Below, piece by piece: positions 17,307 through 26,331 of a stretch of 64,000 bases of DNA. The position numbers and the translations under genes were made by a program. Location: the NCBI RefSeq assembly GCF_025917315.1, contig NZ_CP080627.1, forward strand, positions 3,410,001-3,474,000, written 5' to 3'. Every line of letters begins with the position of its first letter. The first letter of the stretch is position 1. The notes under the pieces were generated by a model. It made no database searches and was not told the DNA's origin. It worked only from the letters and a program-made list of their open reading frames with translations. This DNA comes from Halomonas qaidamensis (lineage in GTDB: Bacteria; Pseudomonadota; Gammaproteobacteria; Pseudomonadales; Halomonadaceae).

Positions 17307-17942
17307 TCACCCTTTACGTTCAATATCGACATCGCTGGCCTGGGTAAAATCGTCCAACGCCATCATATGGCCAAGCTTGCCAGCTTTTGTCGAAAGGTAA
17401 TGTTCATTATGAGGGTTTAGGCCAGTGGTGATCGGCAGGCGCTCAACCACATTCACGCCGTCGCGGGTTAAGGCATCTACCTTACGCGGGTTATTGGTCA
17501 TTAGCTTTAATGCCGTGATACCCAAGTGGTTGAGCATCGGCACACACAGGTCATAGCGTCGCATGTCAGCCCCGAAACCAAGTTGCTCGTTGGCCTCGAC
17601 CGTATCGGCACCTTGGTCTTGCAGGTGATAAGCGCGAATTTTATTTAGCAGCCCGATACCTCGCCCTTCCTGACGCAGGTAAAACAGCACGCCACGCCCC
17701 TCTTCGGCAATACGCTTAAGTGCTTCTTGCAACTGATAACCACAGTCGCAGCGCATCGAGAACAGCGCATCGCCCGTTAAGCACTCGGAATGTACGCGCC
17801 CCAACACTGGCTCGCCGCCGCTCACATCGCCTAGTGTTAAGGCGATATGGTCTTTACCCGTGGCTTCGTCTTCGAAACCATGCATGGTGAATGTGGCCCA
17901 AGGCGTGGGCAGCCGGGAAGCGGCAATGAAGCGAATGGTCAC
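17307..17942 (-). CDS. ribA: GTP cyclohydrolase II
   Basis: Opens GTP to the first riboflavin-pathway intermediate. In the 211 residues the zinc ligands Cys54, Cys65 and Cys67 ([14 protein letters not shown]) sit exactly where they do in E. coli RibA, and the GTP-binding/catalytic region [12 protein letters not shown] is intact. It is a stand-alone RibA, not a RibBA fusion. Start is GTG at 17942 with GAGGT upstream. The 3' neighbour on the same strand is the HlyIII gene. Confidence 0.96.
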   Translation of the reverse strand: MTIRFIAASRLPTPWATFTMHGFEDEATGKDHIALTLGDVSGGEPVLGRVHSECLTGDALFSMRCDCGYQLQEALKRIAEEGRGVLFYLRQEGRGIGLLNKIRAYHLQDQGADTVEANEQLGFGADMRRYDLCVPMLNHLGITALKLMTNNPRKVDALTRDGVNVVERLPITTGLNPHNEHYLSTKAGKLGHMMALDDFTQASDVDIERKG

Positions 17943-18087
17943 AGGTTACCTCGTTGATTAACCAAACCAGCTAACCACACCGGTGTTGGCAAAATAAGAA
18001 AACAGTTTACCAGGAAGCAGCGACGGCCTCACGGTATCAACAGGGTGCGTCGATTTTTCTTAGCGGGAGAGCCGCTATGCGCCCTCT

Positions 18088-18115
18088 CTTTAAGTACTAG
18101 TCTTTAAGTACTAGT
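18088..18115. repeat. 14-bp tandem duplication upstream of hemE
   Basis: CTTTAAGTACTAGT is present twice back to back, and a degenerate third copy (CTTCAAGTACAATG) follows at 18121-18134. It lies 60-90 bp upstream of hemE, where a promoter or operator is expected. AGTACT within the unit is itself palindromic. Role is unknown. Confidence 0.8.
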
Positions 18116-18176
18116 CCTATCTTCAAGTACAATGACTCCCTTACAATGCGGGCAAATTTCTCAAGAGCAAGTATTT

Positions 18177-19289
18177 ATGACCACCACACCATTGCAAAAT
18201 GATCGTTTTCTTCGCGCATTAGCCCGTCAGCCCGTTGACCGCACACCGGTATGGATGATGCGCCAAGCGGGTCGTTACCTGCCAGAGTATCGCGCTAGCC
18301 GTGCCGATGCTGGCAGTTTCATGGATCTATGCCGTAATCATGACCTGGCTTGTGAAGTTACCCTGCAGCCGCTGGAGCGCTACCCGCTCGACGCCGCAAT
18401 TCTCTTTTCGGATATTCTAACGATCCCTGACGCTATGGGCTTGGGTCTCTATTTCGAAACCGGTGAAGGCCCTAAATTCAGAAAAACCGTACGCACCCCA
18501 GAAGAGGTAGCGGCGTTAACCGTTCCCAACGCCGAGCGCGACTTGGATTACGTGATGCGCGCAGTATCAACTATCCGCCGCGAGCTGAACGGCCGCATGC
18601 CACTGATTGGTTTTTCGGGCAGTCCCTGGACGCTTGCCACTTATATGGTAGAAGGCGGTTCCAGCAAAGATTTCCGCCATCTAAAAACCATGCTTTACGA
18701 CACGCCAGACACCATGCATCAACTGTTGGACACTCTGGCTCAGTCGGTCACTGACTACCTTAATGCGCAAATTCGCGCTGGCGCTCAAGCGGTACAGATT
18801 TTTGATACCTGGGGTGGCGCGCTCTCAACTCCCGCCTACCTAGAATTTTCGCTGCGCTACATGGAGCAAATTGTCTCTGGCCTGATCCGTGAACATGAGG
18901 GACGCCGCGTGCCGGTCATTCTGTTCACCAAAAACGGCGGCCAGTGGCTGGAGCATATTGCCTGCGCCGGTGCCGATGCGCTGGGTATTGATTGGTCTAC
19001 AGAGCTTTCCGACGCTCGTGCGCGGGTGGGTCATAAAGTGGCATTACAAGGCAACCTTGATCCGAATGTGCTGTTCGCCCGGCCTTCTGCTATTCGCGCA
19101 GAAGTCGCCCGCGTGCTGGAAAGCTACGGCCACGGCCCCGGCCACGTGTTTAACCTAGGCCATGGTATCAGCCAGTTTACTAACCCTGATCACGTCACCG
19201 CCTTTATGGAGGCGCTGCATGATTTAAGCCCGCAGTATCATCAAAGCATTCCGACCCAGACAGATAACACGCGCCCAGGAGCAAAGTAA
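18177..19289 (+). CDS. hemE: Uroporphyrinogen decarboxylase
   Basis: Decarboxylates uroporphyrinogen III to coproporphyrinogen III in haem synthesis. The 370 residues carry both family signatures: [16 protein letters not shown] near the N-terminus and the later [17 protein letters not shown]. The start at 18177 ([15 protein letters not shown]) aligns with E. coli HemE; the frame extends 15 codons further upstream but without family similarity. Its stop overlaps the speE start by one base (TAATG), so the two are likely translationally coupled. Confidence 0.96.
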   Translation: MTTTPLQNDRFLRALARQPVDRTPVWMMRQAGRYLPEYRASRADAGSFMDLCRNHDLACEVTLQPLERYPLDAAILFSDILTIPDAMGLGLYFETGEGPKFRKTVRTPEEVAALTVPNAERDLDYVMRAVSTIRRELNGRMPLIGFSGSPWTLATYMVEGGSSKDFRHLKTMLYDTPDTMHQLLDTLAQSVTDYLNAQIRAGAQAVQIFDTWGGALSTPAYLEFSLRYMEQIVSGLIREHEGRRVPVILFTKNGGQWLEHIACAGADALGIDWSTELSDARARVGHKVALQGNLDPNVLFARPSAIRAEVARVLESYGHGPGHVFNLGHGISQFTNPDHVTAFMEALHDLSPQYHQSIPTQTDNTRPGAK

Positions 19290-20149
19290 TGAGCGATTTA
19301 CGCGACGATCAGTGGTTTACCGAAGTCTTTGATAGCCACGGCAGCGCTTTCTCGCTGAAAGTCACTGAGAAGTTGTTAGATGTTCAAAGCCCTTATCAGC
19401 ATCTGGAAGTGTATACCACAGAGACCTACGGCAACCTGATGGTACTTGATGGCTGCGTGATGCTGACCGATCGCGATAACTTCCTCTATCACGAGATGAT
19501 CGCCCACCCGGCACTGTTCACCCATCAAGACCCCAAGCGCGTGGTGATTATTGGCGGCGGCGACTGCGGCACGTTAAAAGAAGTGTTACGTCACCCTGGC
19601 GTTGAAAAAGTGACCCAAATCGATATCGATGAAGAAGTCACTAAAGCTGCCGAGCGCTTTTTCCCAGCGCTGGTAGAAGCTAACGGTGACCCGCGTGCCG
19701 AGCTGCTGTTTGCTGATGGGGTGAAGTGGGTAGACGACGCTGCCGATGAGAGCATCGACGTGCTGATTATCGACTCTACCGACCCCGTCGGCCCCGCCGA
19801 AGGGCTGTTTAAAACCGACTTTCTAAAGCGCTGCCACCGTATTTTAAAAAATGGCGGTGTCATGGTGCAGCAGAGCGAATCGCCGCTTTACCATAGCGGC
19901 TCTATCATCCGTGAACTGCGTAACGATATGCGTGAAGCGGGCTTTGATAGCGTGGCAACGCTGCCCTTCCCACAGCCAGTGTATCCGTCTGGCTGGTGGA
20001 GCGTCACGCTGGCCGGTAAAGCTACCAGCGTTGAAAGCTTCCGCGAACAGGCTGCCGCTGAACACGAAATGCCGCTACAGTACTACACAGGTGATGCTCA
20101 CCGTGGTGCACTATCGCTACCGCCTTTTATGCGTAAAGCCTTCGCATAA
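19289..20149 (+). CDS. speE: Polyamine aminopropyltransferase (spermidine synthase)
   Basis: Transfers the aminopropyl group of decarboxylated S-adenosylmethionine to putrescine. In the 286 residues the SAM-binding GGGDCGTLKEVLRH and the catalytic-region DSTDPVGPAEGLF are clear, along with the C-terminal PVYPSGWWSVTLAG. It lacks an upstream speD here, so decarboxylated SAM must come from a distant locus. It overlaps hemE by one base and ends at a strong terminator. Confidence 0.95.
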   Translation: MSDLRDDQWFTEVFDSHGSAFSLKVTEKLLDVQSPYQHLEVYTTETYGNLMVLDGCVMLTDRDNFLYHEMIAHPALFTHQDPKRVVIIGGGDCGTLKEVLRHPGVEKVTQIDIDEEVTKAAERFFPALVEANGDPRAELLFADGVKWVDDAADESIDVLIIDSTDPVGPAEGLFKTDFLKRCHRILKNGGVMVQQSESPLYHSGSIIRELRNDMREAGFDSVATLPFPQPVYPSGWWSVTLAGKATSVESFREQAAAEHEMPLQYYTGDAHRGALSLPPFMRKAFA

Positions 20150-20169
20150 CGCTGCGTCTGCGAATAGCC

Positions 20170-20200
20170 AAAAGGCCGAGCATTGCTCGGCCTTTTTTTA
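20170..20200 (+). terminator. Intrinsic terminator of hemE-speE
   Basis: GGCCGAG (20174-20180) / CTCGGCC (20186-20192) around CATTG, preceded by AAAA and followed by seven T. A textbook Rho-independent terminator 21 bp after speE. Confidence 0.93.
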
Positions 20201-20256
20201 TGGGCTTACGTTTTTGAGCTTACGTTTACTTGCCCTTTCACGTTAAGGAATAACAA

Positions 20257-21267
20257 ATGAAAACCGTTCGTTGGTTGGGAGTAGGAATTGGTGCTTTAGT
20301 ACCTGCGCTGGCTATGGCCAGCACGCTGGAAACTGTCCAAGAGCGCGATAGCGTGCGCTGTGGCGTTAACGCTGCCCAGCCAGGCTTTTCGTCATTAGAT
20401 GACAATGACCAGTACCGAGGCCTGGATACCGATGTGTGCCGTGCCATTGCTGCTGCTGCGCTTGGCGACGCGTCAAAAGTAGATTTCGTGCCACTCGACT
20501 CAGTAGAGCGTTTCACCGCACTGCAGTCTGGCGAAGTCGATGTCCTATCACGCACCACTACCTGGACATCAAGCCGTGACACGACGATGGGTATGAACTT
20601 TACCGGCGTGAGTTACTACGACGGCCAGGCCTTTATGGTCGCCAGCGATCTTGGCGTGCAAAGCGCTAAAGAACTCGATGGCGCGGCAGTTTGCACCCAG
20701 TCCGGCACCACTAGCGAACTCAATCTCTCTGACTACTTCCGCGTCAACGACATGACCTATGATACCGTCGTATTTGATGCACCAGAGCAGTCGATTGCAG
20801 GCTTTGAAGCAGGCCGTTGCGATGTTTTAAGCTCTGATGCCTCCCAGCTTTATGCTCAGCGGATGCAGCTTGCTGACCCCGACATGGCGGTAGTACTCCC
20901 TGAAATCATCTCGAAAGAACCACTCGGCCCAGCCGTCCGTCAAAATGACGACCAGTGGTTCAATCTTGTGAAGTGGTCACTGTTTGCCATGCTAAACGCG
21001 GAAGAGCTTGGCGTCACGCAAGCTAATGTGGATGAGCAGCTCACCTCGGAAAATCCTGATGTCATGCGCCTGCTTGGTCAAGATGGTGACTTTGGTGAAT
21101 CAATGGGCGTCAACACCGATTGGGCCTACCAAATCATCAAGCAGGTGGGTAACTACGCTGATATCTATGACCGCAATGTCGGTGCCAACTCAGACTTCAA
21201 GATTGCCAGAGGCTTAAATGCTTTGTGGAAAGAGGGTGGGATTCAGTACGCACCGCCGATTCGTTAA
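20257..21267 (+). CDS. aapJ: Amino-acid ABC transporter substrate-binding protein (AapJ/BztA type), first copy
   Basis: Periplasmic family-3 binding protein delivering amino acids to the AapQM permease. The 336 residues start with a signal peptide (cleavage near ALAMA, residue 21), followed by VRCGVNAAQPGFSSLDD, ERFTALQSGEVDVLSR and the distal LGPAVRQNDDQWF; together these are the AapJ pattern. It is closely similar along its whole length to the next gene. AAGGA precedes the ATG. A hairpin and a separate sigma-54 promoter lie between it and the rest of the operon, so the two copies can be expressed differently. Confidence 0.93.
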   Translation: MKTVRWLGVGIGALVPALAMASTLETVQERDSVRCGVNAAQPGFSSLDDNDQYRGLDTDVCRAIAAAALGDASKVDFVPLDSVERFTALQSGEVDVLSRTTTWTSSRDTTMGMNFTGVSYYDGQAFMVASDLGVQSAKELDGAAVCTQSGTTSELNLSDYFRVNDMTYDTVVFDAPEQSIAGFEAGRCDVLSSDASQLYAQRMQLADPDMAVVLPEIISKEPLGPAVRQNDDQWFNLVKWSLFAMLNAEELGVTQANVDEQLTSENPDVMRLLGQDGDFGESMGVNTDWAYQIIKQVGNYADIYDRNVGANSDFKIARGLNALWKEGGIQYAPPIR

Positions 21268-21363
21268 GCCTGCGTGTCCTTCAAGCCTATGAATCTGCCG
21301 CACTGTATTCTTAGCATTGAGTTCTTAACAGTAAGCCACACGAATTCAAGTTAACTGCAGCCT

Positions 21364-21411
21364 TAGCGACTACGCACCAAAATGAAGCAATCGCTAGTCG
21401 CTAGGGTCTCT
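21364..21411 (+). terminator. Possible terminator after the first aapJ copy
   Basis: TAGCGACTA (21364-21372) and TAGTCGCTA (21395-21403) form a 9-bp stem with a 22-nt loop, followed by GGGTCTCTTTTT. The loop contains the NtrC-like site described below, so the structure may instead be incidental. The rest of the 293-bp gap holds the sigma-54 promoter. Confidence 0.5.
21373..21389. promoter_or_regulatory. NtrC-like binding site
   Basis: CGCACCAAAATGAAGCA matches the enterobacterial NtrC consensus TGCACYATAWTGGTGCA at 13 of 17 positions by hand count. Its centre is about 130 bp upstream of the predicted transcription start, a usual enhancer distance. A second left half-site, TGCACCA, is at 21415-21421. 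Confidence 0.55.
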
Positions 21412-21483
21412 TTTTGCACCAATACTTTCGTATACAGCGCGTATTTTGCGTTGAAAAGCGCTGAATTTGACGACATATCCTTT

Positions 21484-21500
21484 CTGGCACCTTCCTTGCT
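21484..21500 (+). promoter_or_regulatory. Sigma-54 promoter of aapJ2-aapQ-aapM-aapP
   Basis: CTGGCACCTTCCTTGCT fits the sigma-54 consensus YTGGCACGrNNNTTGCW with one mismatch. The invariant GG and GC are separated by exactly 10 bp. Predicted transcription start is near 21511, about 50 bp before the ATG. Together with the NtrC-like site upstream this implies nitrogen-limitation control. Confidence 0.82.
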
Positions 21501-21560
21501 AGCTTTTAGTGTCATGCATCTGCATGCATAACGACATTAAAACGAGTAAGGGAAACGACC

Positions 21561-22586
21561 ATGATGAATAAGAAGCACTTGGTACTGCTGGCTTCCGCTG
21601 GCGCAATTACGTTAGCCGGTGTTGCAACCGCCCACGCTGATACACTGGAAGATACACTTGAGCGCGGCGCTGTACAGTGTGGCGTCAGCGACGGCCTGCC
21701 AGGTTTCTCCGCCCCAGACGATGAAGGTAATTGGCAAGGGCTTGACGTTGACGTATGCCGTGCCGTTGCAGCAGCCGTTCTTGGCGACGCAGATGCAGTT
21801 AACTATATTTCCCTAAACGCCGTAGAGCGCTTTACGGCTCTGCAGTCTGGCGAAGTCGATGTACTGTCACGCAACACCACCTGGACCACCACCCGTGACA
21901 CCACGCTAGGCCTCAATTTCACTGGCGTTAACTTCTATGATGGCCAAGGCTTTATGGTCTCTAGCGACTTGGGTATTTCCAGCGCATCTGAACTAGACGG
22001 CGCCGCTATTTGTATCCAGTCCGGCACCACGACTGAGCTGAACCTAGCTGACTACTTCCGTGCTAACGGCATGGAGTTTGACCCTATCGTCTTCGATACC
22101 TCTGAACAAACCGTTGGCGGCTTCCAGGCTGGCCGCTGTGACGTTCTGACCTCCGACACTTCCCAGCTGGCTGCCCTGCGTATCCAGCTAGACGACCCGG
22201 CTGGCGCAGTGATTCTGCCAGACGTCATCTCCAAAGAGCCGCTAGGCCCAGTGGTACGCCAAGGTGACGATGTATGGTTCAACATTGTGAAGTGGTCGCT
22301 ATTCGCCATGATTAACGGCGAAGAGTATGGCGTCACCAGCGAAAATGCTGAAGAAATGCTCAGCTCTGAAAATCCTGATGTTGCTCGCTTGCTTGGACAA
22401 GATGGTAACTACGGTGAAGGTATGGGCTTAGAAGCTGACTGGGCTTACAACATTCTGAGCCAAGTCGGTAACTATGGTGAAAGCTTTGAGCGCAATGTAG
22501 GTATGGGCTCTCCGCTTGAGATTGAACGTGGTGTTAACGCACTGTGGAACCAAGGTGGCTTCCAGTACGCACCGCCGATTCGCTAA
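21561..22586 (+). CDS. aapJ: Amino-acid ABC transporter substrate-binding protein (AapJ type), second copy
   Basis: Periplasmic binding protein of 341 residues with a signal peptide ending near VATAHA (residue 26). Motifs parallel the first copy: VQCGVSDGLPGFSAPDD, ERFTALQSGEVDVLSRN and the identical C-terminus YAPPIR. It is the copy attached to the sigma-54 promoter and directly precedes the permease genes (120 bp to the aapQ start). The two paralogues probably arose by tandem duplication and may differ in ligand range or in regulation. GGGAAA precedes the ATG. Confidence 0.94.
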   Translation: MMNKKHLVLLASAGAITLAGVATAHADTLEDTLERGAVQCGVSDGLPGFSAPDDEGNWQGLDVDVCRAVAAAVLGDADAVNYISLNAVERFTALQSGEVDVLSRNTTWTTTRDTTLGLNFTGVNFYDGQGFMVSSDLGISSASELDGAAICIQSGTTTELNLADYFRANGMEFDPIVFDTSEQTVGGFQAGRCDVLTSDTSQLAALRIQLDDPAGAVILPDVISKEPLGPVVRQGDDVWFNIVKWSLFAMINGEEYGVTSENAEEMLSSENPDVARLLGQDGNYGEGMGLEADWAYNILSQVGNYGESFERNVGMGSPLEIERGVNALWNQGGFQYAPPIR

Positions 22587-22706
22587 GCGTCTCGCTTGAC
22601 CCCGGCCCGCCGCCCTTTTCAGATAGTTACTGCATTTCTCAGGTACCTATCCCCAGGGGCTAGGCGGGCCATTTGATTGACCGTCCGTATCGCGGAGACG
22701 CCTTCC

Positions 22707-23897
22707 ATGTCCGTAAGTCCTAACACTCGCCCCGCTGGCCACAAGCCGCCGTTCTGGCGAGACCGTGCCAAACGTGCGCTTATCTTCCAGCTACTTCTTG
22801 TCGCTGCTGTAGCAGCCTTTTTGCTTTACATTGTCGGTAATGTCCAAGACAACTTATCCGCACGTGGCATCACCACCGGGTTTGGTTTCTTAGGCAACAC
22901 CGCAGGCTTTGGGATTGTACAGAGTCTGATCGACTACTCCTCTCAGAGCACTTATGGCCGCACTTTCCTAGTTGGCTTGCTGAATACACTGTTAGTCGGT
23001 GGACTAGGGGTACTAGCCGCTACGATCATCGGCTTTATTGTGGGTATTGCTCGCCTGTCACCTAACTGGCTGCTGGCGCGTTTAGCCACCGCCTATATCG
23101 AAACCTTCCGTAATATTCCGCTGCTACTGCAAATCTTCTTCTGGTACTTTGCCGTGCTACGCACGTTGCCGAGCGCCAGAGATAGCATGGCATTCGGCGA
23201 AGCAATTTTTCTTAACGTGCGCGGGCTGTATTTACCCCAACCCTTGTTTGAATCTGGCTTTGGCTTAATTCCTCTGACCTTCCTCGTCGCCATCATTGCC
23301 AGTATTGCGCTGGTGGTATGGAATAAACGCCGCCATGAAGCCACAGGTAAACGTCTGCCGGCTTACTGGATCTCGTTTGTACTTATTTTTGGTTTACCGC
23401 TGTTAGTACTCGTCGCTACCGGTGTGCCGGTGACCTGGGAAATGCCGGAACTACGCGGCTTTAATTTCCGGGGCGGTATTACCGTTATTCCTGAGTTCCT
23501 CGCGCTTTGGCTGGCACTGTCGATTTATACCGCCTCATTTATTGCTGAAATTGTTCGCTCAGGTATTCAGGCAATCTCGCACGGGCAAACGGAAGCTGCC
23601 CAGGCGCTCAGCCTGCCACGTAACCTAGTACTCCGTTTGGTGGTGATCCCGCAGGCGCTGCGCGTCATTATTCCGCCGTTGACCAGCCAGTACCTGAACT
23701 TGATCAAGAACTCGTCGCTGGCCACCGCCATCGGTTATCCAGACCTTGTCTCGGTGTTTGCAGGCACCACGCTGAACCAGACCGGCCAAGCTATTGAAGT
23801 CATTGCAATGACCATGGCGGTCTACCTAACCATCAGCCTGCTGGTGTCCATGTTTATGAACTGGTTCAACGCCCGAGTGGCACTGGTTGAACGCTAG
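22707..23897 (+). CDS. aapQ: Amino-acid ABC transporter permease AapQ
   Basis: Inner-membrane permease of 396 residues with the long extra membrane region typical of AapQ/BztB, before the inner-membrane-component domain (RTFLVGLLNTLLVGGLG). The EAA loop is GQTEAAQALSLPR, followed by RLVVIPQALRVIIPP. The start at 22707 has GGAG nine bases upstream; an upstream TTG (22677) in frame lacks support. 21 bp separate it from aapM. Confidence 0.94.
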   Translation: MSVSPNTRPAGHKPPFWRDRAKRALIFQLLLVAAVAAFLLYIVGNVQDNLSARGITTGFGFLGNTAGFGIVQSLIDYSSQSTYGRTFLVGLLNTLLVGGLGVLAATIIGFIVGIARLSPNWLLARLATAYIETFRNIPLLLQIFFWYFAVLRTLPSARDSMAFGEAIFLNVRGLYLPQPLFESGFGLIPLTFLVAIIASIALVVWNKRRHEATGKRLPAYWISFVLIFGLPLLVLVATGVPVTWEMPELRGFNFRGGITVIPEFLALWLALSIYTASFIAEIVRSGIQAISHGQTEAAQALSLPRNLVLRLVVIPQALRVIIPPLTSQYLNLIKNSSLATAIGYPDLVSVFAGTTLNQTGQAIEVIAMTMAVYLTISLLVSMFMNWFNARVALVER

Positions 23898-23918
23898 GCC
23901 GACGGTGAGGATGTTTAC

Positions 23919-25019
23919 ATGATCCATAATCAAACAATCATTAAAGAGCGGCCAGCCCCCAGTAGCTCTGTAGGGGCGGTTGCCTGGCTACGTGCCAATC
24001 TGTTCAATGGCCCGATCAATACCATCTTTACCCTAATCGGGCTTTACATACTGTATTTGCTGGTAGTTCCCACCGTTCAATGGGCGTTTATCAATGCTGA
24101 CTGGATAGGCACTACCCGGGATGACTGCTCTAGAGAAGGAGCGTGCTGGGTCTTCATTAACGCCCGCTTTACCCAGTTCATTTATGGTTTGTATCCCCGT
24201 GAGGAAATTTGGCGCGCCAACATTGTCTTTGCGGGTTTCTTTACGCTAATAGCATGGCTTGCAATACCTCGCCTGCCTTTCAAGCGCTGGGTGGCGGTAT
24301 TCGCTCTTGTCGGTTTCCCCATTGTTGCTTATGTGCTGCTACACGGCGGCTACTTTGACATGCCGCGCGTGCCTACGCATCGCTGGGGCGGCTTAATGCT
24401 GACCCTGCTGCTAGCGACGGTCGGCATGGTGGGCGCGCTGCCAATCGGTATTGTACTGGCGCTGGGACGACGCTCTAACATGCCCATTGTCAAAAGCTTC
24501 TGCGTCGTATTTATCGAGTTCTGGCGCGGTGTGCCACTGATTACCGTACTGTTCATGGCCTCGGTAATGTTGCCGCTTTTCCTACCCTCTGATATGAGCG
24601 TCGACCGACTGGTACGGGCGCTGATTGGCTTAACACTGTTCCAAAGCGCTTACATGGCCGAGGTTATTCGTGGGGGGTTGCAGGCCATCCCAAAAGGCCA
24701 GGAAGAAGCGGCGGCTGCGCTAGGCATGACCTACTGGAAGCGGATGGGACTGATTGTGCTTCCTCAGGCGCTGAAAATGATGATTCCCGGCATCGTGAAC
24801 ACCTTCATTTCGCTGTTTAAAGACACCACCCTGGTCATGATCATCGGGCTATTTGACCTATTGGGGATCGTGCAAGCGGCGCTGGCCGACTCACGCTGGC
24901 TTGGCTTCTCGCTGGAAGGCTATGTGTTTGCCGCCTTCATGTTCTGGATCTTCTGTTTCAGCATGTCGCGCTATAGCCAGTATTTAGAACGCAAGCTGCA
25001 CACCGGCCATAAGCGCTAA
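23919..25019 (+). CDS. aapM: Amino-acid ABC transporter permease AapM
   Basis: Second permease subunit, 366 residues, pairing with AapQ. It shows the N-terminal helices, a periplasmic stretch with DDCSREGACW, the transmembrane domain beginning LTLLLATVGMVGALPIG, and the EAA loop GQEEAAAALGMTYWKRM with VLPQALKMMIPG. GAGG precedes the ATG. It lies between aapQ and the ATPase in the standard operon order. Confidence 0.94.
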   Translation: MIHNQTIIKERPAPSSSVGAVAWLRANLFNGPINTIFTLIGLYILYLLVVPTVQWAFINADWIGTTRDDCSREGACWVFINARFTQFIYGLYPREEIWRANIVFAGFFTLIAWLAIPRLPFKRWVAVFALVGFPIVAYVLLHGGYFDMPRVPTHRWGGLMLTLLLATVGMVGALPIGIVLALGRRSNMPIVKSFCVVFIEFWRGVPLITVLFMASVMLPLFLPSDMSVDRLVRALIGLTLFQSAYMAEVIRGGLQAIPKGQEEAAAALGMTYWKRMGLIVLPQALKMMIPGIVNTFISLFKDTTLVMIIGLFDLLGIVQAALADSRWLGFSLEGYVFAAFMFWIFCFSMSRYSQYLERKLHTGHKR

Positions 25020-25056
25020 CGCCGCTTTTATTAACGATTTTTAGCAGGATAAAGAC

Positions 25057-25833
25057 ATGACTCAAGCAGCCACCAACATCTCTGATACTCGTACTTCTGA
25101 CCTGATGGTTGAAATGCGCGGCGTTAACAAATGGTACGGCGATTTTCACGTGCTGCGCGATATCGATCTGGAAGTAAAGCGCGGTGAGCGTATTGTTATT
25201 TGCGGGCCCTCAGGCTCGGGCAAATCTACGTTGATTCGCTGTATCAACCACCTAGAAGAGCATCAGCAAGGCGATATCGTGGTAGGCGGTGTACCGCTTA
25301 CCCAAGACGTTAAGCGTATTGAGCAAATCCGCCGTAGCGTGGGCATGGTATTCCAGCACTTTAATCTGTTCCCCCACTTAACGGTGCTGGAAAACTGCTG
25401 TATCGCACCCATGTGGGTGCAAAAAAAGCCGCGCCGCGAGGCAGAAGAAATGGCCATGCAGTACTTAGAGCGGGTACGTATTGCCGAGCAGGCACTTAAG
25501 TACCCAGGTCAGCTTTCCGGCGGCCAGCAGCAGCGGGTAGCCATAGCCCGTTCGCTGTGCATGCACCCTGATGTCATGCTGTTCGATGAACCCACCTCGG
25601 CCCTTGACCCAGAAATGATCAAGGAAGTACTCGACGTTATGGTTGAACTGGCCAATGAAGGCATGACCATGCTGTGTGTGACCCATGAAATGGGCTTTGC
25701 CAAAACCGTTGCCGACCGGGTGATTTTTATGGATCAGGGGCAAATCATCGAAGAAAACGCCCCCGAGCCGTTCTTCAATAACCCGCAGTCAGAACGTACC
25801 CAGCTCTTCTTAAGCCAGATTCTAGGGCACTAA
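25057..25833 (+). CDS. aapP: Amino-acid ABC transporter ATP-binding protein AapP
   Basis: Cytosolic ATPase of 258 residues driving the AapJQM importer. Walker [11 protein letters not shown]-loop [11 protein letters not shown], signature [14 protein letters not shown], Walker [15 protein letters not shown] and the switch His in VTHEMGF are all intact. Last gene of the operon; a terminator follows within 22 bp. Confidence 0.96.
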   Translation: MTQAATNISDTRTSDLMVEMRGVNKWYGDFHVLRDIDLEVKRGERIVICGPSGSGKSTLIRCINHLEEHQQGDIVVGGVPLTQDVKRIEQIRRSVGMVFQHFNLFPHLTVLENCCIAPMWVQKKPRREAEEMAMQYLERVRIAEQALKYPGQLSGGQQQRVAIARSLCMHPDVMLFDEPTSALDPEMIKEVLDVMVELANEGMTMLCVTHEMGFAKTVADRVIFMDQGQIIEENAPEPFFNNPQSERTQLFLSQILGH

Positions 25834-25854
25834 GTAAAGCGACTGATAAGACGA

Positions 25855-25880
25855 TGGGCCTCAGCGTAGGCCCATTTTTA
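25855..25880 (+). terminator. Intrinsic terminator of the aap operon
   Basis: TGGGCCT (25855-25861) / AGGCCCA (25868-25874) with a CAGCGT loop and TTTTTA after it. Confidence 0.9.
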
Positions 25881-25935
25881 TCTTTAGTTTATCGCTAGCG
25901 ACGCCGACTCACCGGCACAAGAGAGACCGTTCAAA

Positions 25936-26331
25936 ATGGAAAAGCTATTTATTGATCGTGCGCCACAGCCGATTGCCCCCTTTTCGCACGCTTGCCGAGT
26001 GGGCGATTTAGTATTTATTACCGGCCAAATGCCCACCGTACCTGAAACCAACGAAATGCTGCTGGGGACATTTACCGAACAAACCCACCGCGTGATGCAA
26101 AACCTAGCGATCGTGTTAGAAGAAGTGGGCAGCGACTTTGAATATGTCGTGCAGTCACGGGTCTTTATTACCAACATGGGCCATTTTGACGAGGTTAATC
26201 GCGTGTACGCCAGCTACTTCAAGCAACCTCTGCCAACCCGCACCTGTATTGGGGTAACAGGCCTTGCCGGTGGTGCCGATGTCGAAGTAGATATGATTGC
26301 TTGGATCCCTCCCGCGCCAAAAGCCGACTAA
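25936..26331 (+). CDS. ridA: RidA family protein
   Basis: 131-residue reactive-intermediate deaminase family member (YjgF/YER057c/UK114), which in its archetype hydrolyses enamine/imine intermediates of PLP enzymes. The carboxylate-binding Arg (R102, in PTRTCIGV) and the conserved Glu in VEVDMIAW are present; the Tyr near residue 17 of RidA appears to be Phe here, so this may be a RidA subgroup rather than the housekeeping type. It follows the aap operon terminator and its stop overlaps the convergent phosphatase gene by 4 bp. Confidence 0.85.
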   Translation: MEKLFIDRAPQPIAPFSHACRVGDLVFITGQMPTVPETNEMLLGTFTEQTHRVMQNLAIVLEEVGSDFEYVVQSRVFITNMGHFDEVNRVYASYFKQPLPTRTCIGVTGLAGGADVEVDMIAWIPPAPKAD

